NCBI RefSeq assembly: GCF_030817495.1
Contig: NZ_JAUSZK010000001.1
Location: forward strand, 1,240,001 to 1,304,000
DNA from: Streptomyces sp. V3I7
GTDB taxonomy: Bacteria; Actinomycetota; Actinomycetes; Streptomycetales; Streptomycetaceae
Direction: 5' to 3'
DNA: 64,000 bases
The notes below the pieces were generated by a model. The model searched no databases and was not told the DNA's origin. It was given only the letters and a program-made list of their open reading frames with translations. The translations under genes and the position numbers were made by a program. Shown piece by piece: positions 49,967 to 58,224 of this stretch. Each line of letters opens with the position of its first letter. Position 1 is the stretch's first letter.

Positions 49967-51280
49967 ATGACTGATCCTGGGATGAGCGTGACTCCCTACT
50001 GGGAGCTGACCTTCGACGCGGACGGGGACGCCGACGGCCGGGCACGCGACCGGCTGCTGGGCGAGGTCACGGAGCACGGCGTCCGTGACCTCCTCGTCTT
50101 CGCGCACGGCTGGAACAACGACCGTTCGGGGGCGAGATCCCTCTACCACCGCTTCTTCGCGCCCGTCCCCGGACTCGCCCCGAAGGCCCGCATCGGCTAC
50201 GCGGGCGTGGTCTGGCCGTCGATGCGCTTCAGCGACGAGCCGATCCCCGACTTCCCCAAGTCCGTGGCGGCCCGGGCGGCCGAGGACGCGCCGCACCCGG
50301 CGCTCGACAAGGACACCCGGCAGGCCCTGCTGGAGACCTTCCCCGGGCGGTCCACGGTGGTCGAGCAGCTCGCCCGGATGCTGGACGAGCGGCACACCGA
50401 CGCGGCCGAACTGGCGGAGTTCGGGCGGCTGGTGCGGGTGCTGGTCGAGGTCGATCCGGACGGACCGCAGCCGCACTTCGCCGCGGACACCGCCGCCGAC
50501 GGGGTGCCGCAGGACGAGCCCGCCCTGTTCAGCCAGGACACCGCCGCGCTCTGCGAGGAGTTCGCGCGGGCGCTCGCCGGTCCGCGCTCGGCTGACTTCT
50601 CGCTGCCCAACCCCTGGGACGGCGCGCGCGAACTGCTGCGGCAGGCGACGTACTACGCGATGAAGCGGCGCGCCGGCACCGTCGGCGAGCGCGGACTCGG
50701 GCCGCTCGTCGGGCGGTTGGCCAAGGCCGCGCCGGGCGTGCGGGTGCATCTGGTGGGCCACAGCTTCGGCGGGCGGCTGGTGTCGTTCGCGCTGCGCGGA
50801 CTGCCCGACGGTGTCCGCACGGTGAAGTCGGTGACGCTGCTCCAAGGGGCCTTCTCCCACTACGCGTTCGCCCCGCGACTGCCGCACGACCCGCGCGCGG
50901 GCGGTGTCCTCCATGGCCGACAGCGGCGCATCGACGGCCCGTTGGTGTGCTGCCACTCGCACCACGACTCCTCGCTCGGCACCTTCTATCCGCTGGCCTC
51001 GCGGATGGCCGACGACGACCGTTCGGCCTCGGGCGTGGACCTCGGGCACCTGCCGGGCACCCGGTGGGGCGCGATGGGCTACGACGGGATGCAGGCGGTG
51101 CCGGGAACTGCCGCGCTGACGCTCGCCGAGGCGCTCGCCGGCGGGCTGCCCGCGTCGGGCTGCGCGAACGTCGACGCGGCGGCGGTCGTCCGGCGCGGGG
51201 ATCCGCCGACGGGCGCGCACAGCGACATCCTGCACCCGGAGCTGGCACGCGTGGTGCTGGCGGCGGGCCGTATCGCGTGA
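49967..51280 (+). CDS. Alpha/beta-hydrolase fold protein of unknown substrate
   Basis: A 437-residue cytosolic protein. The nucleophile elbow GHSFGG (in VHLVGHSFGGRLVSFALRG) and an early LLVFAHGWNNDRSGA oxyanion-loop-like segment define an alpha/beta hydrolase; a long insertion of about 170 residues separates them. The late His could be in CCHSHHDSSLG. No signal peptide. Closest recognisable type is a serine peptidase or lipase of actinobacteria. GAGAGG lies 6 nt before ATG 49967. Same strand as the muramidase gene, 98 bp after it. Confidence 0.82.
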   Translation: MTDPGMSVTPYWELTFDADGDADGRARDRLLGEVTEHGVRDLLVFAHGWNNDRSGARSLYHRFFAPVPGLAPKARIGYAGVVWPSMRFSDEPIPDFPKSVAARAAEDAPHPALDKDTRQALLETFPGRSTVVEQLARMLDERHTDAAELAEFGRLVRVLVEVDPDGPQPHFAADTAADGVPQDEPALFSQDTAALCEEFARALAGPRSADFSLPNPWDGARELLRQATYYAMKRRAGTVGERGLGPLVGRLAKAAPGVRVHLVGHSFGGRLVSFALRGLPDGVRTVKSVTLLQGAFSHYAFAPRLPHDPRAGGVLHGRQRRIDGPLVCCHSHHDSSLGTFYPLASRMADDDRSASGVDLGHLPGTRWGAMGYDGMQAVPGTAALTLAEALAGGLPASGCANVDAAAVVRRGDPPTGAHSDILHPELARVVLAAGRIA

Positions 51281-51319
51281 CCCGCCGCCATGACTGCCGT
51301 ACCGGAGCCCGTGCTCACC

Positions 51320-54115
51320 TCACCGGTGCGACGTGAACTCCACCACCTGCTGGTAGGTCGGCCGGTTCTGCCAGCTGATCGCGCCGTGCCTGATGCCGCC
51401 CAGGGCGCGCTGGACGATCGAGTCGGCGCACCACTGGTCGCCCGCCGCGCACTGGTCGTCACCGGGGTACACCTGCGCGGCGGTCCGGCCGGCGGCCTGC
51501 TTGAGCGTGCCGATCAGCACGTCCCGGCAGGAGCCGAGGCTGCCGCCGCCGCAGTACGTCGCGGCGAGCGGCCCCTTGACGGGCTCCCCGAGCACCGCCC
51601 GGATGTCCTTGTCGACATAGCTCCACCAGCCGTACTGGAAGGAGCTTCCGGCGTGCGCGCCGGTCGGGCCGTGCCCGGCGTACGGGGCCTCGTCGACGGG
51701 CAGGCTGGCGGTGAACGCGGCGTACAGGTCGCTGCCGAGGCCGGGTTCGAACTCGGCCTTGACCAGCAGCGGCCACCACGCGTCCAGGATCCGGATCGCG
51801 TCGGCGTCGGCGTACCGCTTCGAACCGGCCGACGTCTCCGTGCGCTGGGCGCCCGCCGTCAGCCAGGTGCGCAACTTGCCCACCGCCGCCGCGGCCGCGG
51901 GGTCGGTGACCGGCGCGCTGTCGATCACCTTCAGCAGGCCGGGCAGCACGTCCTCGGCGCGCAGGTCGGCGAGCGCCGCGTCCGCCATCACCTTGACGAG
52001 GGACGAGCGGGTCACGCCGCCGGCCTGGACCAGCTTCCGCACCCGGTCGTCCAGGAGGTCGCCGCGGTGCACGGAACCCTCGCCCCAGGGCGCGGCCGTG
52101 TAGTCCTCGGCCTGCTTGTTGTTCCAGGAGATGTAGTAGTCCTGGTCGGTGGAGTGGGGGTGCTCGGCGGGCGGGGTGTGGTCGGCGGTGTGGGTCGCCG
52201 GGTCCCAGCCCTTCCAGTCGTACGCCGGCTGCCCCCACACCGGGAAATCGGCGTCGACGCCGCTCGCGCGTACCGGGTTGTCACCGCTGTTGTAGTAGGC
52301 GGTGTGCGCGGAGTCGGCGTAGAACCAGTTGAAGGTGTAGTTGATGTGCTGCACCGCGCTCTGGAAGCTCTGTGCGTCCTTGGTGTGGTCCGGGTCGTTC
52401 AGCATCTGGAAGCCGATGATCGAGTCGACCTCGTGCTGGTAGGAGGAGCGCAGCGTGGTGTAGGCGACCCGCTTGCCGCCGACGGTCGCCCGGTACTGCA
52501 CCGGCCCGTACTCGGTGCGCCAGACGCGCATCGTGTACGAGCCCGCCGCGGTGCCGTCGGCCACGGTGGGCTTCCAGGCGTTGCGCTGCTCGACGGGGTC
52601 CATGGCCGTGCAGGTGCCGCGGTACAGGTAGTGGTGGTCGTCCTGGCACAGCTCGACGGTGTAGGTGTCGATGACGTCCTGCCCGGAGGTCGTCGCGCTC
52701 CAGGCGTAGTCCTGGCCGCGGCCGAGTTCGACGTACATGCTCAGACCCGCGAAGGAGGCGCCGCGGGCGCTGATGCCCGGGCCCTGGATCTCCTGGAGCA
52801 TGAGCAGCTGGGGCGCGAAGTAGCCGGTCTGCGGGCCGAAGACGGCGACGGGGTGACCGCTCGCGGTGTGCTCGCCGCTCACCACCAGGGCGTTGGACAT
52901 ACCGCGCCGGGCCGAGCTCAGGGTCGCCTTGGCGGCCGCGGCGGAGGTGGCGGTCGCGGTCGACGTGGCCGCCGCGCCGGTGCGGTCGTGGACCAGCGGC
53001 TCCTGGGTGACCGAGCCCGCGTCAGGCAGGGCCCGGCCCTGGGGGCTGTCCGGCCTGGTGGCGTACGGGAAGCTCTCGCCCTCGTGGACGGTGAGGACGG
53101 CCTCGGGGTCGTTGCGCTCGCGGAAGGACTCCCAGACCCGGGTGCCCTCCTCGACGCCGTACTTGGACTGGGCGGCGACGAGGGAGAGCGCGTTGCCCAC
53201 CTCGCCGCCCCCGCCGGAGCCGAACAGCGAGCCGACGACGGAGGCGAGCGCCACCAGGTCGGTGACCTTGAAGCGGTCGATGGTGCCCGCGTTGGTGAGG
53301 GCGTCCTTGTGACCGGTGAGGACGTACTCGCCGGGAAAGTAACGGCCCTTGTCGGAGGCGTCGATATAGGCGTTGACGCCGTCGAGGTAGGCGGTGACAT
53401 CGGCGAGGGCCTGCCGGCCCCGGTCCCCGTTCGTGGCCACGGTGCGGTCGATCTGCGCCTGGAGCTCGGCCTCGGTGTAGGGGGCGTTGCGGTAGAACTC
53501 CTGCTCCAGGCCCTGGTTGGCGGGCGCGCCGCCCGCGAAGGAGGTCAACTGGCCGCGGCCGACGTGCCGGAAGACGTCCATCAGCCACAGCCGGTCCTCG
53601 GCGGCCGCGTACCCGGCGCCGAACTCGGTGCCGTAGCGGGTGGTGCCGGTGATGTGCGGCACGCCGGTCTTCTTGTCGCGGACGATCGTCACGTCGCCGC
53701 GGCCGGCGGGCTTCTCCGAGGAGGCGACCTGGTCGGAAGGGACGCCGAACGACGCGTCGTTGAAGAACGTGTTGATCTTGGCGTCCGTGAGCGTGGTGTG
53801 TCCGGTGGCGAGGTCGGCGTACGGGCCGAGCTGGTCCTCGGCGTGGGCGGGCTGGATGCCGAGCGACTGGTTGAGGAGGATCTCGGCGAGGGTCGCGTTG
53901 CCGTTCTCGCCGGGCGGCAGGATGTCCGCGCACTGCCCGCCGCAGTGGTCGGTGGCCGCGGACGTCACGGTGACGTCCGCGGCCACCGCCTGCGTGAGCG
54001 GGGTGAGAAGACCCGCGATCAGCACGCAGACGGACGCCGTCTTCAGGAACCTGGGAAGTCTGCCGGGAGTTCTCGGTCTGTGGGGCAACGCGATGTGTGG
54101 GGTACGCGGTTGCAT
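51320..54115 (-). CDS. Secreted penicillin-acylase-family Ntn hydrolase
   Basis: A 931-residue precursor. The N-terminus has Arg/Pro-rich MQPRTPHIALPHRPRTPGR, then a hydrophobic segment and Ala-x-Ala site (AVAADVTV). The alpha chain (VPHITGTTRYGTEFGAGYAA and AEDRLWLMDVFRHVGRG) is followed by an Ala/Thr/Ser linker (about 380-404). Then comes GMSNALVVSG, where S407 is the expected nucleophile exposed by autocatalytic cleavage. The beta chain continues to the end with ISWQNRPTYQQVVEF. Relatives are aculeacin or acyl-homoserine-lactone acylases and beta-lactam acylases; the substrate is unknown. GAGGAG lies 4 nt before the ATG. Confidence 0.92.
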   Translation of the reverse strand: MQPRTPHIALPHRPRTPGRLPRFLKTASVCVLIAGLLTPLTQAVAADVTVTSAATDHCGGQCADILPPGENGNATLAEILLNQSLGIQPAHAEDQLGPYADLATGHTTLTDAKINTFFNDASFGVPSDQVASSEKPAGRGDVTIVRDKKTGVPHITGTTRYGTEFGAGYAAAEDRLWLMDVFRHVGRGQLTSFAGGAPANQGLEQEFYRNAPYTEAELQAQIDRTVATNGDRGRQALADVTAYLDGVNAYIDASDKGRYFPGEYVLTGHKDALTNAGTIDRFKVTDLVALASVVGSLFGSGGGGEVGNALSLVAAQSKYGVEEGTRVWESFRERNDPEAVLTVHEGESFPYATRPDSPQGRALPDAGSVTQEPLVHDRTGAAATSTATATSAAAAKATLSSARRGMSNALVVSGEHTASGHPVAVFGPQTGYFAPQLLMLQEIQGPGISARGASFAGLSMYVELGRGQDYAWSATTSGQDVIDTYTVELCQDDHHYLYRGTCTAMDPVEQRNAWKPTVADGTAAGSYTMRVWRTEYGPVQYRATVGGKRVAYTTLRSSYQHEVDSIIGFQMLNDPDHTKDAQSFQSAVQHINYTFNWFYADSAHTAYYNSGDNPVRASGVDADFPVWGQPAYDWKGWDPATHTADHTPPAEHPHSTDQDYYISWNNKQAEDYTAAPWGEGSVHRGDLLDDRVRKLVQAGGVTRSSLVKVMADAALADLRAEDVLPGLLKVIDSAPVTDPAAAAAVGKLRTWLTAGAQRTETSAGSKRYADADAIRILDAWWPLLVKAEFEPGLGSDLYAAFTASLPVDEAPYAGHGPTGAHAGSSFQYGWWSYVDKDIRAVLGEPVKGPLAATYCGGGSLGSCRDVLIGTLKQAAGRTAAQVYPGDDQCAAGDQWCADSIVQRALGGIRHGAISWQNRPTYQQVVEFTSHR

Positions 54116-54409
54116 GGCGGCTCCTCGCGACAGGGGTGGGCCGGAGGCTACTGCCGGTAAGGCGGAGAGTGAAGGTGAACATGCGTCACTTTTTCGAAGC
54201 CGGGACGTTCCGCCCGGGTTCCACCCGAGGGGCGGCCCGGCGGGTCAACCCGGTGTCCGTTATGGGAGGGCATCGGAAATCGGATGGAGCCGAATCGCCG
54301 GTCGGCACGTCTATTCGGCGAGGTCGCTCCGACGACTTCGTACGGCGCCGTCGCGTGCGGCGCCGAAGTGACCGAGGAACAACTGCAGATGTGACGGAGG
54401 TGCAGGGCA

Positions 54410-55012
54410 ATGGCCGGTTTCCGCAGTCTGGCGAGACAGGTGCGCGATCCGCGGTGCGATCTGGCGCTGCGACGCTACTCGCTGCGCAAATGCCTTGAAC
54501 GGTTCGCTCCTTATGGCCACCGGGCGACCTGGGACCATCTGTGCTCCCGGGCCGGGTTCGGCCCCGAGGACCGCTCTCCCGATCCAGTGCGTCTCGTGGC
54601 CGCACTGGAGGAGCTGGAGGAGGCGCGGGCCGTCTGGCTGACCTATGAGGCCCAGTTCGCCGAGCGTCGCAGGAAGGAGAAGCACGACGGGCTGCGCCGC
54701 CCGGGGAGCGTGGACGACTGGCACCGCCTGACCTGGGGCGGCTTCGGGGTCGCCTGGTGCGACGACCCCCGCGTCCATCCCGATGAACCACTGGCCGAGG
54801 TGCTGCGGCGGCTGATAGCCGCTCTGGAGCGCGACCCGGGTTCGACCTGCCCGGCGTGCGGCGGGGAGCGCCTCGTCTGGACGTACGACCTCGACCACGA
54901 GCCCTCGACGGGGCCGGTCTGCGCGGACTGCGGCATTCTCGTGCCACGGCCCGTGCTCACCGCCGAGGCCCTGGCCTGTGCCCGGCGCGGACGGCTGCTC
55001 ATGTCCGCCTGA
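54410..55012 (+). CDS. Hypothetical protein with C-terminal zinc ribbon
   Basis: A 200-residue soluble protein, not recognised. The N-terminal half is basic and helical (RSLARQVRDPRCDLALRRYS). The C-terminal region has a four-Cys zinc ribbon: CPACGGERLVWTY and CADCGILVPR. Context gives no clear partner. ATG 54410 has GGAGG 9 nt upstream. The 294-bp spacer before it holds no gene; it is relatively AT-rich with several CGGC-containing repeats. Convergent with the next hypothetical gene. Confidence 0.78.
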   Translation: MAGFRSLARQVRDPRCDLALRRYSLRKCLERFAPYGHRATWDHLCSRAGFGPEDRSPDPVRLVAALEELEEARAVWLTYEAQFAERRRKEKHDGLRRPGSVDDWHRLTWGGFGVAWCDDPRVHPDEPLAEVLRRLIAALERDPGSTCPACGGERLVWTYDLDHEPSTGPVCADCGILVPRPVLTAEALACARRGRLLMSA

Positions 55013-55069
55013 TCATGCGGGGGGTGCGCCGGGGATGCCGCGCCCCCTGTCCTGAGCCCGTCAGTCGAC

Positions 55070-55792
55070 TCAGCGGGTGTTCCAGTAGGGATGCGCCCAG
55101 CGCTCGTCGTAGGGCAGCGCGAGCAGTTCGGCGCGGGTCGCCAGATCCGGCTCGCCGCAGTCGTGCAGACGGGCGGCGCCCTCTCCGGCCAGCCAGCTCC
55201 GCAGCTCGGCGACACCGGCTTCCTCGGCGTCGTTCCACCACCACCAGAACGGGGAGTTGTCCGAGAGCAGGTCGTAGAGCCAGGCGTCGGCGCAGCTGAC
55301 GAGGTGGACGTCGGCTACAGGACCGCGACTCCACGTGTCGAGGAACGGCGTCACGGTCCGGGCGATCGCGGCGCAGGTCTCGAAGACCTCGTGGACCTCG
55401 TACGGCGGCTCGGGCGTGGCGAGGACCTCCTGCCACCACGCCCGCACGAACGCGTCGAGGGCAGCGGCCTGTTCGGCCGGCCAGGACCGCCAGACCGCCT
55501 GCGCCAGCCCGTGGGCGCCCCACCCGATCCCGTCCAGGGTGCCGTCGGCCATGGCGTGCGCGGCCTGGGGCAGCAGGCGGCGCATCGCGGCGGCGTGGTC
55601 GATGAAGTGGTCCGACCCCTTGAAGACGTACTTTCGCAGGACGTCCGGGGGCACTCGCGTGTACGGCGTGCGCAGATACGCGGTCTCCTCGGGCAGGTCA
55701 CAGCGGCCGCAGCCGGTCTCACCGGGGCTGTCGAAGCCGTTGAAGACGGTGTCGATGCCGGCGAGGGCGGCGGCAAGCGCGGGCGAACGCAT
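55070..55792 (-). CDS. Hypothetical protein
   Basis: A 240-residue soluble protein, not recognised. It begins MRSPALAAALAGIDTVFNGF, has CGRCDLPEETAYLRTPYTRV near the start (a CxxC plus one more Cys further on) and a Trp-rich stretch NSPFWWWWNDAEEAGVAEL. No signal peptide or membrane helix. No Shine-Dalgarno is seen before ATG 55792. It lies between a zinc-ribbon protein and soxR without obvious operon links. Confidence 0.75.
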   Translation of the reverse strand: MRSPALAAALAGIDTVFNGFDSPGETGCGRCDLPEETAYLRTPYTRVPPDVLRKYVFKGSDHFIDHAAAMRRLLPQAAHAMADGTLDGIGWGAHGLAQAVWRSWPAEQAAALDAFVRAWWQEVLATPEPPYEVHEVFETCAAIARTVTPFLDTWSRGPVADVHLVSCADAWLYDLLSDNSPFWWWWNDAEEAGVAELRSWLAGEGAARLHDCGEPDLATRAELLALPYDERWAHPYWNTR

Positions 55793-55875
55793 GGGAGTCG
55801 GTCCCGTCAGGACTCCGTGCGCGGCGCGGTGCGCCGGCCGAAGAGCGCGACGCTAGCAGGAGCCCGAGGGACCGG

Positions 55876-56364
55876 TCAGGCGGATTTTCCGGTGCCGGGC
55901 CGCTCTCCCCCGGGTTCCACCATCAGCCGCGAGCCCGCCCCCCGTTCGCCGAAGACGTCGTCCGGGTTGGACAGGACGCAGCCGCTCAGGGAGAGGCAGC
56001 CGCATCCGATGCAGTCGGTGAGGTGGTCGCGCAGGCGGTTCAGCTGCTTGATGCGCTCGTCCAGTTCGGAGCGCCAGGCCTCCGAGAGGCGGGCCCAGTC
56101 CGCACGGGTGGGGGTGCGCTCCTCGGGGAGCTGGGCGAGGGCGTCGCGGATCGTGGCCAGGGGAATGCCGACGCGCTGTGCGGCCCGGATGAAGGCGACG
56201 CGGCGCAGGGTGTCGCGGGTGTAGCGGCGCTGGTTGCCGGAGGTGCGTCGGCTGCTGATCAGGCCCTTGGCCTCGTAGAAGTGCAGTGCGGAGACGGCGG
56301 CTCCGCTGCGCGCGGACAACTGGCCGACGGTCAGCTCGTGGATCTTCTCGGGAATCTGGGGCAC
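55876..56364 (-). CDS. soxR: SoxR redox-sensing MerR-family regulator
   Basis: A 162-residue MerR-family activator. The N-terminal winged HTH is [21 protein letters not shown], followed by a dimerisation helix and the [2Fe-2S] cluster motif C118-x2-C121-x-C123-x5-C129 ([12 protein letters not shown]), which is diagnostic for SoxR. In Streptomyces SoxR responds to redox-active secondary metabolites rather than superoxide in general. The long C-terminal tail (about 30 residues) is typical of actinobacterial SoxR. TAGGCT on the minus strand ends 7 nt before GTG 56364, predicting leaderless transcription. No SoxR-box-like sequence was noticed nearby. Confidence 0.95.
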   Translation of the reverse strand: MPQIPEKIHELTVGQLSARSGAAVSALHFYEAKGLISSRRTSGNQRRYTRDTLRRVAFIRAAQRVGIPLATIRDALAQLPEERTPTRADWARLSEAWRSELDERIKQLNRLRDHLTDCIGCGCLSLSGCVLSNPDDVFGERGAGSRLMVEPGGERPGTGKSA

Positions 56365-56371
56365 CCCTCCG

Positions 56372-56377
56372 AGCCTA
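56372..56377 (-). promoter_or_regulatory. soxR -10 box (leaderless start)
   Basis: TAGGCT on the minus strand is followed by 7 nt and then the soxR GTG. Confidence 0.5.
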
Positions 56378-56411
56378 CCGATGCGCGTCGGCGCACTCCT
56401 GCCCCGGTCCG

Positions 56412-56454
56412 TTGACATCGCCCTCCCGCCCGACCATGCTAAGCAGTTGCTTAG
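56412..56454 (+). promoter_or_regulatory. maoC promoter with overlapping palindromic operator
   Basis: A consensus TTGACA (56412-56417) and CATGCT (56435-56440) are spaced 17 bp. CTAAGCAGTTGCTTAG (56439-56454), a perfect 7-2-7 palindrome, covers the end of the -10 and the start point. It is typical of TetR-type repression; the TetR gene at 57186-57809 is the nearest candidate. Confidence 0.7.
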
Positions 56455-56500
56455 ACACGCGAGTGGCACACGAGTGACACGCGAGCGAGAGGCCGGGAAC

Positions 56501-56962
56501 ATGGCAGAACCGAGGACCTTCACCTCCGCCGACGAGCTGAAGGCGGCCGTGGGCGAGCAGCTGGGGTACACCGACTGGTTGGAGGTCGACCAGAAGCGGA
56601 TCGACCTCTTCGCGGAGGCCACCGGCGATCACCAGTGGATCCACATCGATCCTGAGAAGGCGGCCGCGGGACCGTTCGGGACGACCATCGCGCACGGCTA
56701 TCTGACCCTGTCGCTGCTGCCCCTGTTCGGCCCGCAGCTGATCGCGGTCGAGGGGGTGCGGATGGGCGTCAACTACGGCACCAACAAGGTCCGTTTCCCC
56801 TCCCCCGTCCCGGTCGGCTCGCGACTGCGCGCCACGGCGCGGATCACCGGCGTCGAGGACGTCGCGGGCGGTGTGCAGCTGACGCTCGCCTTCACCGTGG
56901 AGCGCGAGGGCGGCGACAAGCCGGTGTGCGTGGCGGAGTCGGTGTCCCGGTACTACCTGTGA
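56501..56962 (+). CDS. MaoC-family (R)-specific enoyl-CoA hydratase
   Basis: A 153-residue single hot-dog-fold hydratase. The catalytic Asp-His pair lies in [18 protein letters not shown], followed by [16 protein letters not shown], the MaoC signature. It hydrates trans-2-enoyl-CoA, matching a setting rich in acyl-CoA dehydrogenases. GAGAGG lies 8 nt before ATG 56501. Its stop codon falls inside the first copy of a 35-bp tandem repeat. Confidence 0.93.
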   Translation: MAEPRTFTSADELKAAVGEQLGYTDWLEVDQKRIDLFAEATGDHQWIHIDPEKAAAGPFGTTIAHGYLTLSLLPLFGPQLIAVEGVRMGVNYGTNKVRFPSPVPVGSRLRATARITGVEDVAGGVQLTLAFTVEREGGDKPVCVAESVSRYYL

Positions 56963-57180
56963 CCGTGAGGACGGCCGGCACCGCGCCTCGCCCGTGACCG
57001 CGAGGGCGGCCGGCACCGCGCCTCGCCCGTGACCGCGAGGGCGGCCGGCACCGCGCGCCGCCCATGACCGCGAGGGCGGTCCGCACCGCGCGCCGCCCGT
57101 GACCGTGAGGACGGCCGGCACCGCGCCTCGCCCGTGACCGCGAGGGCGGTCCGCACCGCGCGCCACCCGTGACCGCAGGC
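56959..57180. repeat. 35-bp minisatellite, six full copies plus a partial seventh
   Basis: Copies begin at 56959, 56994, 57029, 57064, 57099 and 57134; a degenerate seventh begins at 57169. The consensus starts GTGACCGCGAGGGCGG and ends in CACCGCGC then SYCGCCC. Copies 1 and 5 are identical; copies 4 and 6 share GGTCCGC, so block duplications occurred. It fills the entire gap between the convergent maoC and tetR stops. Confidence 0.92.
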
Positions 57181-57185
57181 GCGGC

Positions 57186-57809
57186 CTACTTCGCGCCCAC
57201 CATCCGCAGTACGAGGTCGGCGTAGAGCGCGCCGACCTCCTCGGGCGTACGGGGGCCGTCCACGTTGAACCAGCGGGCGACGTCGATGCACAGGGACAGC
57301 ACGGCGACCGTCGTGCCCTGCACGTCCAGGACGTCGAACTCGCCGTCGGCCACGCCCTCCTCGATGATCCCGCGCACCTCGGCGTCGACCTGGCGGCGCA
57401 GCGCGAGGATCTCGGCGCGTGCGTCCGGGCCGAGCGCGTCCAGTTCGTACTGCACGACCCGCGCGGTGGTCCGCCGCCCGGCGTGCCAGCGGACGAAGGA
57501 GCTGACGGCGTCGGCGAGCCGTTCCTTCGCGCTGCCGTCGCCCCGGGCCGCGGTCTGGAGGATCTCCAGCGCCCGGTCGTGGCCGATCCGGCTGATGCGG
57601 TGGAGCAGCTCTTCCTTGGTCTTGTAGTGGATGTAGAGCGCGGCGGGGCTCATGCCCGCGCGGCCCGCGATGTCGCGGGTCGTGGTGGCGTGGTAGCCGC
57701 GTTCGGCGAAGGCCTCCACGGCGGCCACCAGCAGCCGCCGGGCCGCGTCAGGGGTGACCTCCTCCCACGGCTCGACCTCGCCGCCGGCCGTCTCCTCCGC
57801 CGTACTCAT
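57186..57809 (-). CDS. TetR-family transcriptional regulator
   Basis: A 207-residue TetR regulator with HTH TTTRDIAGRAGMSPAALYIHY, and a TetR_C-type ligand domain with conserved RWHAGRRTTARVVQYELDAL. It faces maoC across the minisatellite. The GCTTAG half-sites before maoC and in its own upstream region (57858-57873) suggest it controls both. ATG 57809 has a GAGAGG a little far upstream (12 nt). Confidence 0.9.
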   Translation of the reverse strand: MSTAEETAGGEVEPWEEVTPDAARRLLVAAVEAFAERGYHATTTRDIAGRAGMSPAALYIHYKTKEELLHRISRIGHDRALEILQTAARGDGSAKERLADAVSSFVRWHAGRRTTARVVQYELDALGPDARAEILALRRQVDAEVRGIIEEGVADGEFDVLDVQGTTVAVLSLCIDVARWFNVDGPRTPEEVGALYADLVLRMVGAK

Positions 57810-57866
57810 CGCTCGCTCGCCCCTCTCGGTGACAGGAACACCACCATACCGCCGAAGGTGAGCGGG

Positions 57867-57928
57867 CGCTTAGTCTCGCCGCTCGACGGGGTACGCCGCT
57901 CAGTCCCGGCGCTCGACGGGGTACGCCG
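57867..57928. repeat. Imperfect 30-bp tandem duplication covering the end of the YiaA-like gene
   Basis: The two copies match at about 29 of 32 positions and share GCTCGACGGGGTACGCCG (57881-57898, 57911-57928). On the minus strand they encode AYPVERRD-stop twice in the same frame, so the last codons and stop of the upstream gene are duplicated beyond its real stop. Confidence 0.8.
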
Positions 57929-58142
57929 GTCCGGCCTCCTGGCGGTCCCGGACCACCTTGGCCAGGGTGAAGGCGGAGGTGACGAGGTAGAGGGCCGCGA
58001 TGGCGAGGAAAGCGCGCACCCAGGCGTCGGCGCTGAGGCGGTAGATGCCGATGGCGGTCGCCGCCATGGCGACGGAGAAGGACGCGACGGCCTGGCCGTA
58101 GAAGGCGCCCGTGTTCTGCTGCTTGAGACGTGTCTCGCTCAT
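57900..58142 (-). CDS. YiaA/YiaB-type small membrane protein
   Basis: An 80-residue protein with two membrane helices (AVASFSVAMAATAIGIYRL and AFLAIAALYLVTSAFTLAK) separated by SADAWVR, the YiaAB two-helix domain. Function unknown. ATG 58142 is the start that places MSETRLKQQNTGAF first, a typical beginning; a longer frame upstream is unlikely. Its C-terminal coding sequence is duplicated past the stop. Confidence 0.85.
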   Translation of the reverse strand: MSETRLKQQNTGAFYGQAVASFSVAMAATAIGIYRLSADAWVRAFLAIAALYLVTSAFTLAKVVRDRQEAGPAYPVERRD

Positions 58143-58224
58143 GGGACCAGCTTCGGCGGACGTGACTGCGGCCACATCCGCCGAACTACTCAGGCGCCTA
58201 CTCAGAACGCCGGCGCGCCCGTGC

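Noticed and set aside
51290..54160. Very long open frame (956 codons) on the plus strand
   Set aside because: It is antisense to the penicillin-acylase gene, which has clear motifs and a Shine-Dalgarno. The plus-strand product is Gly/Val/Arg low-complexity, a GC-bias artefact.
55876..56500. SoxR box near soxR or maoC
   Set aside because: The palindrome CTAAGCA-GT-TGCTTAG does not resemble the CCTCAAGTTAACTTGAGG-type SoxR site and fits a TetR operator better.
56959..57180. Possible CRISPR array
   Set aside because: The 35-bp units are contiguous with no unique spacers, and there are no cas genes.
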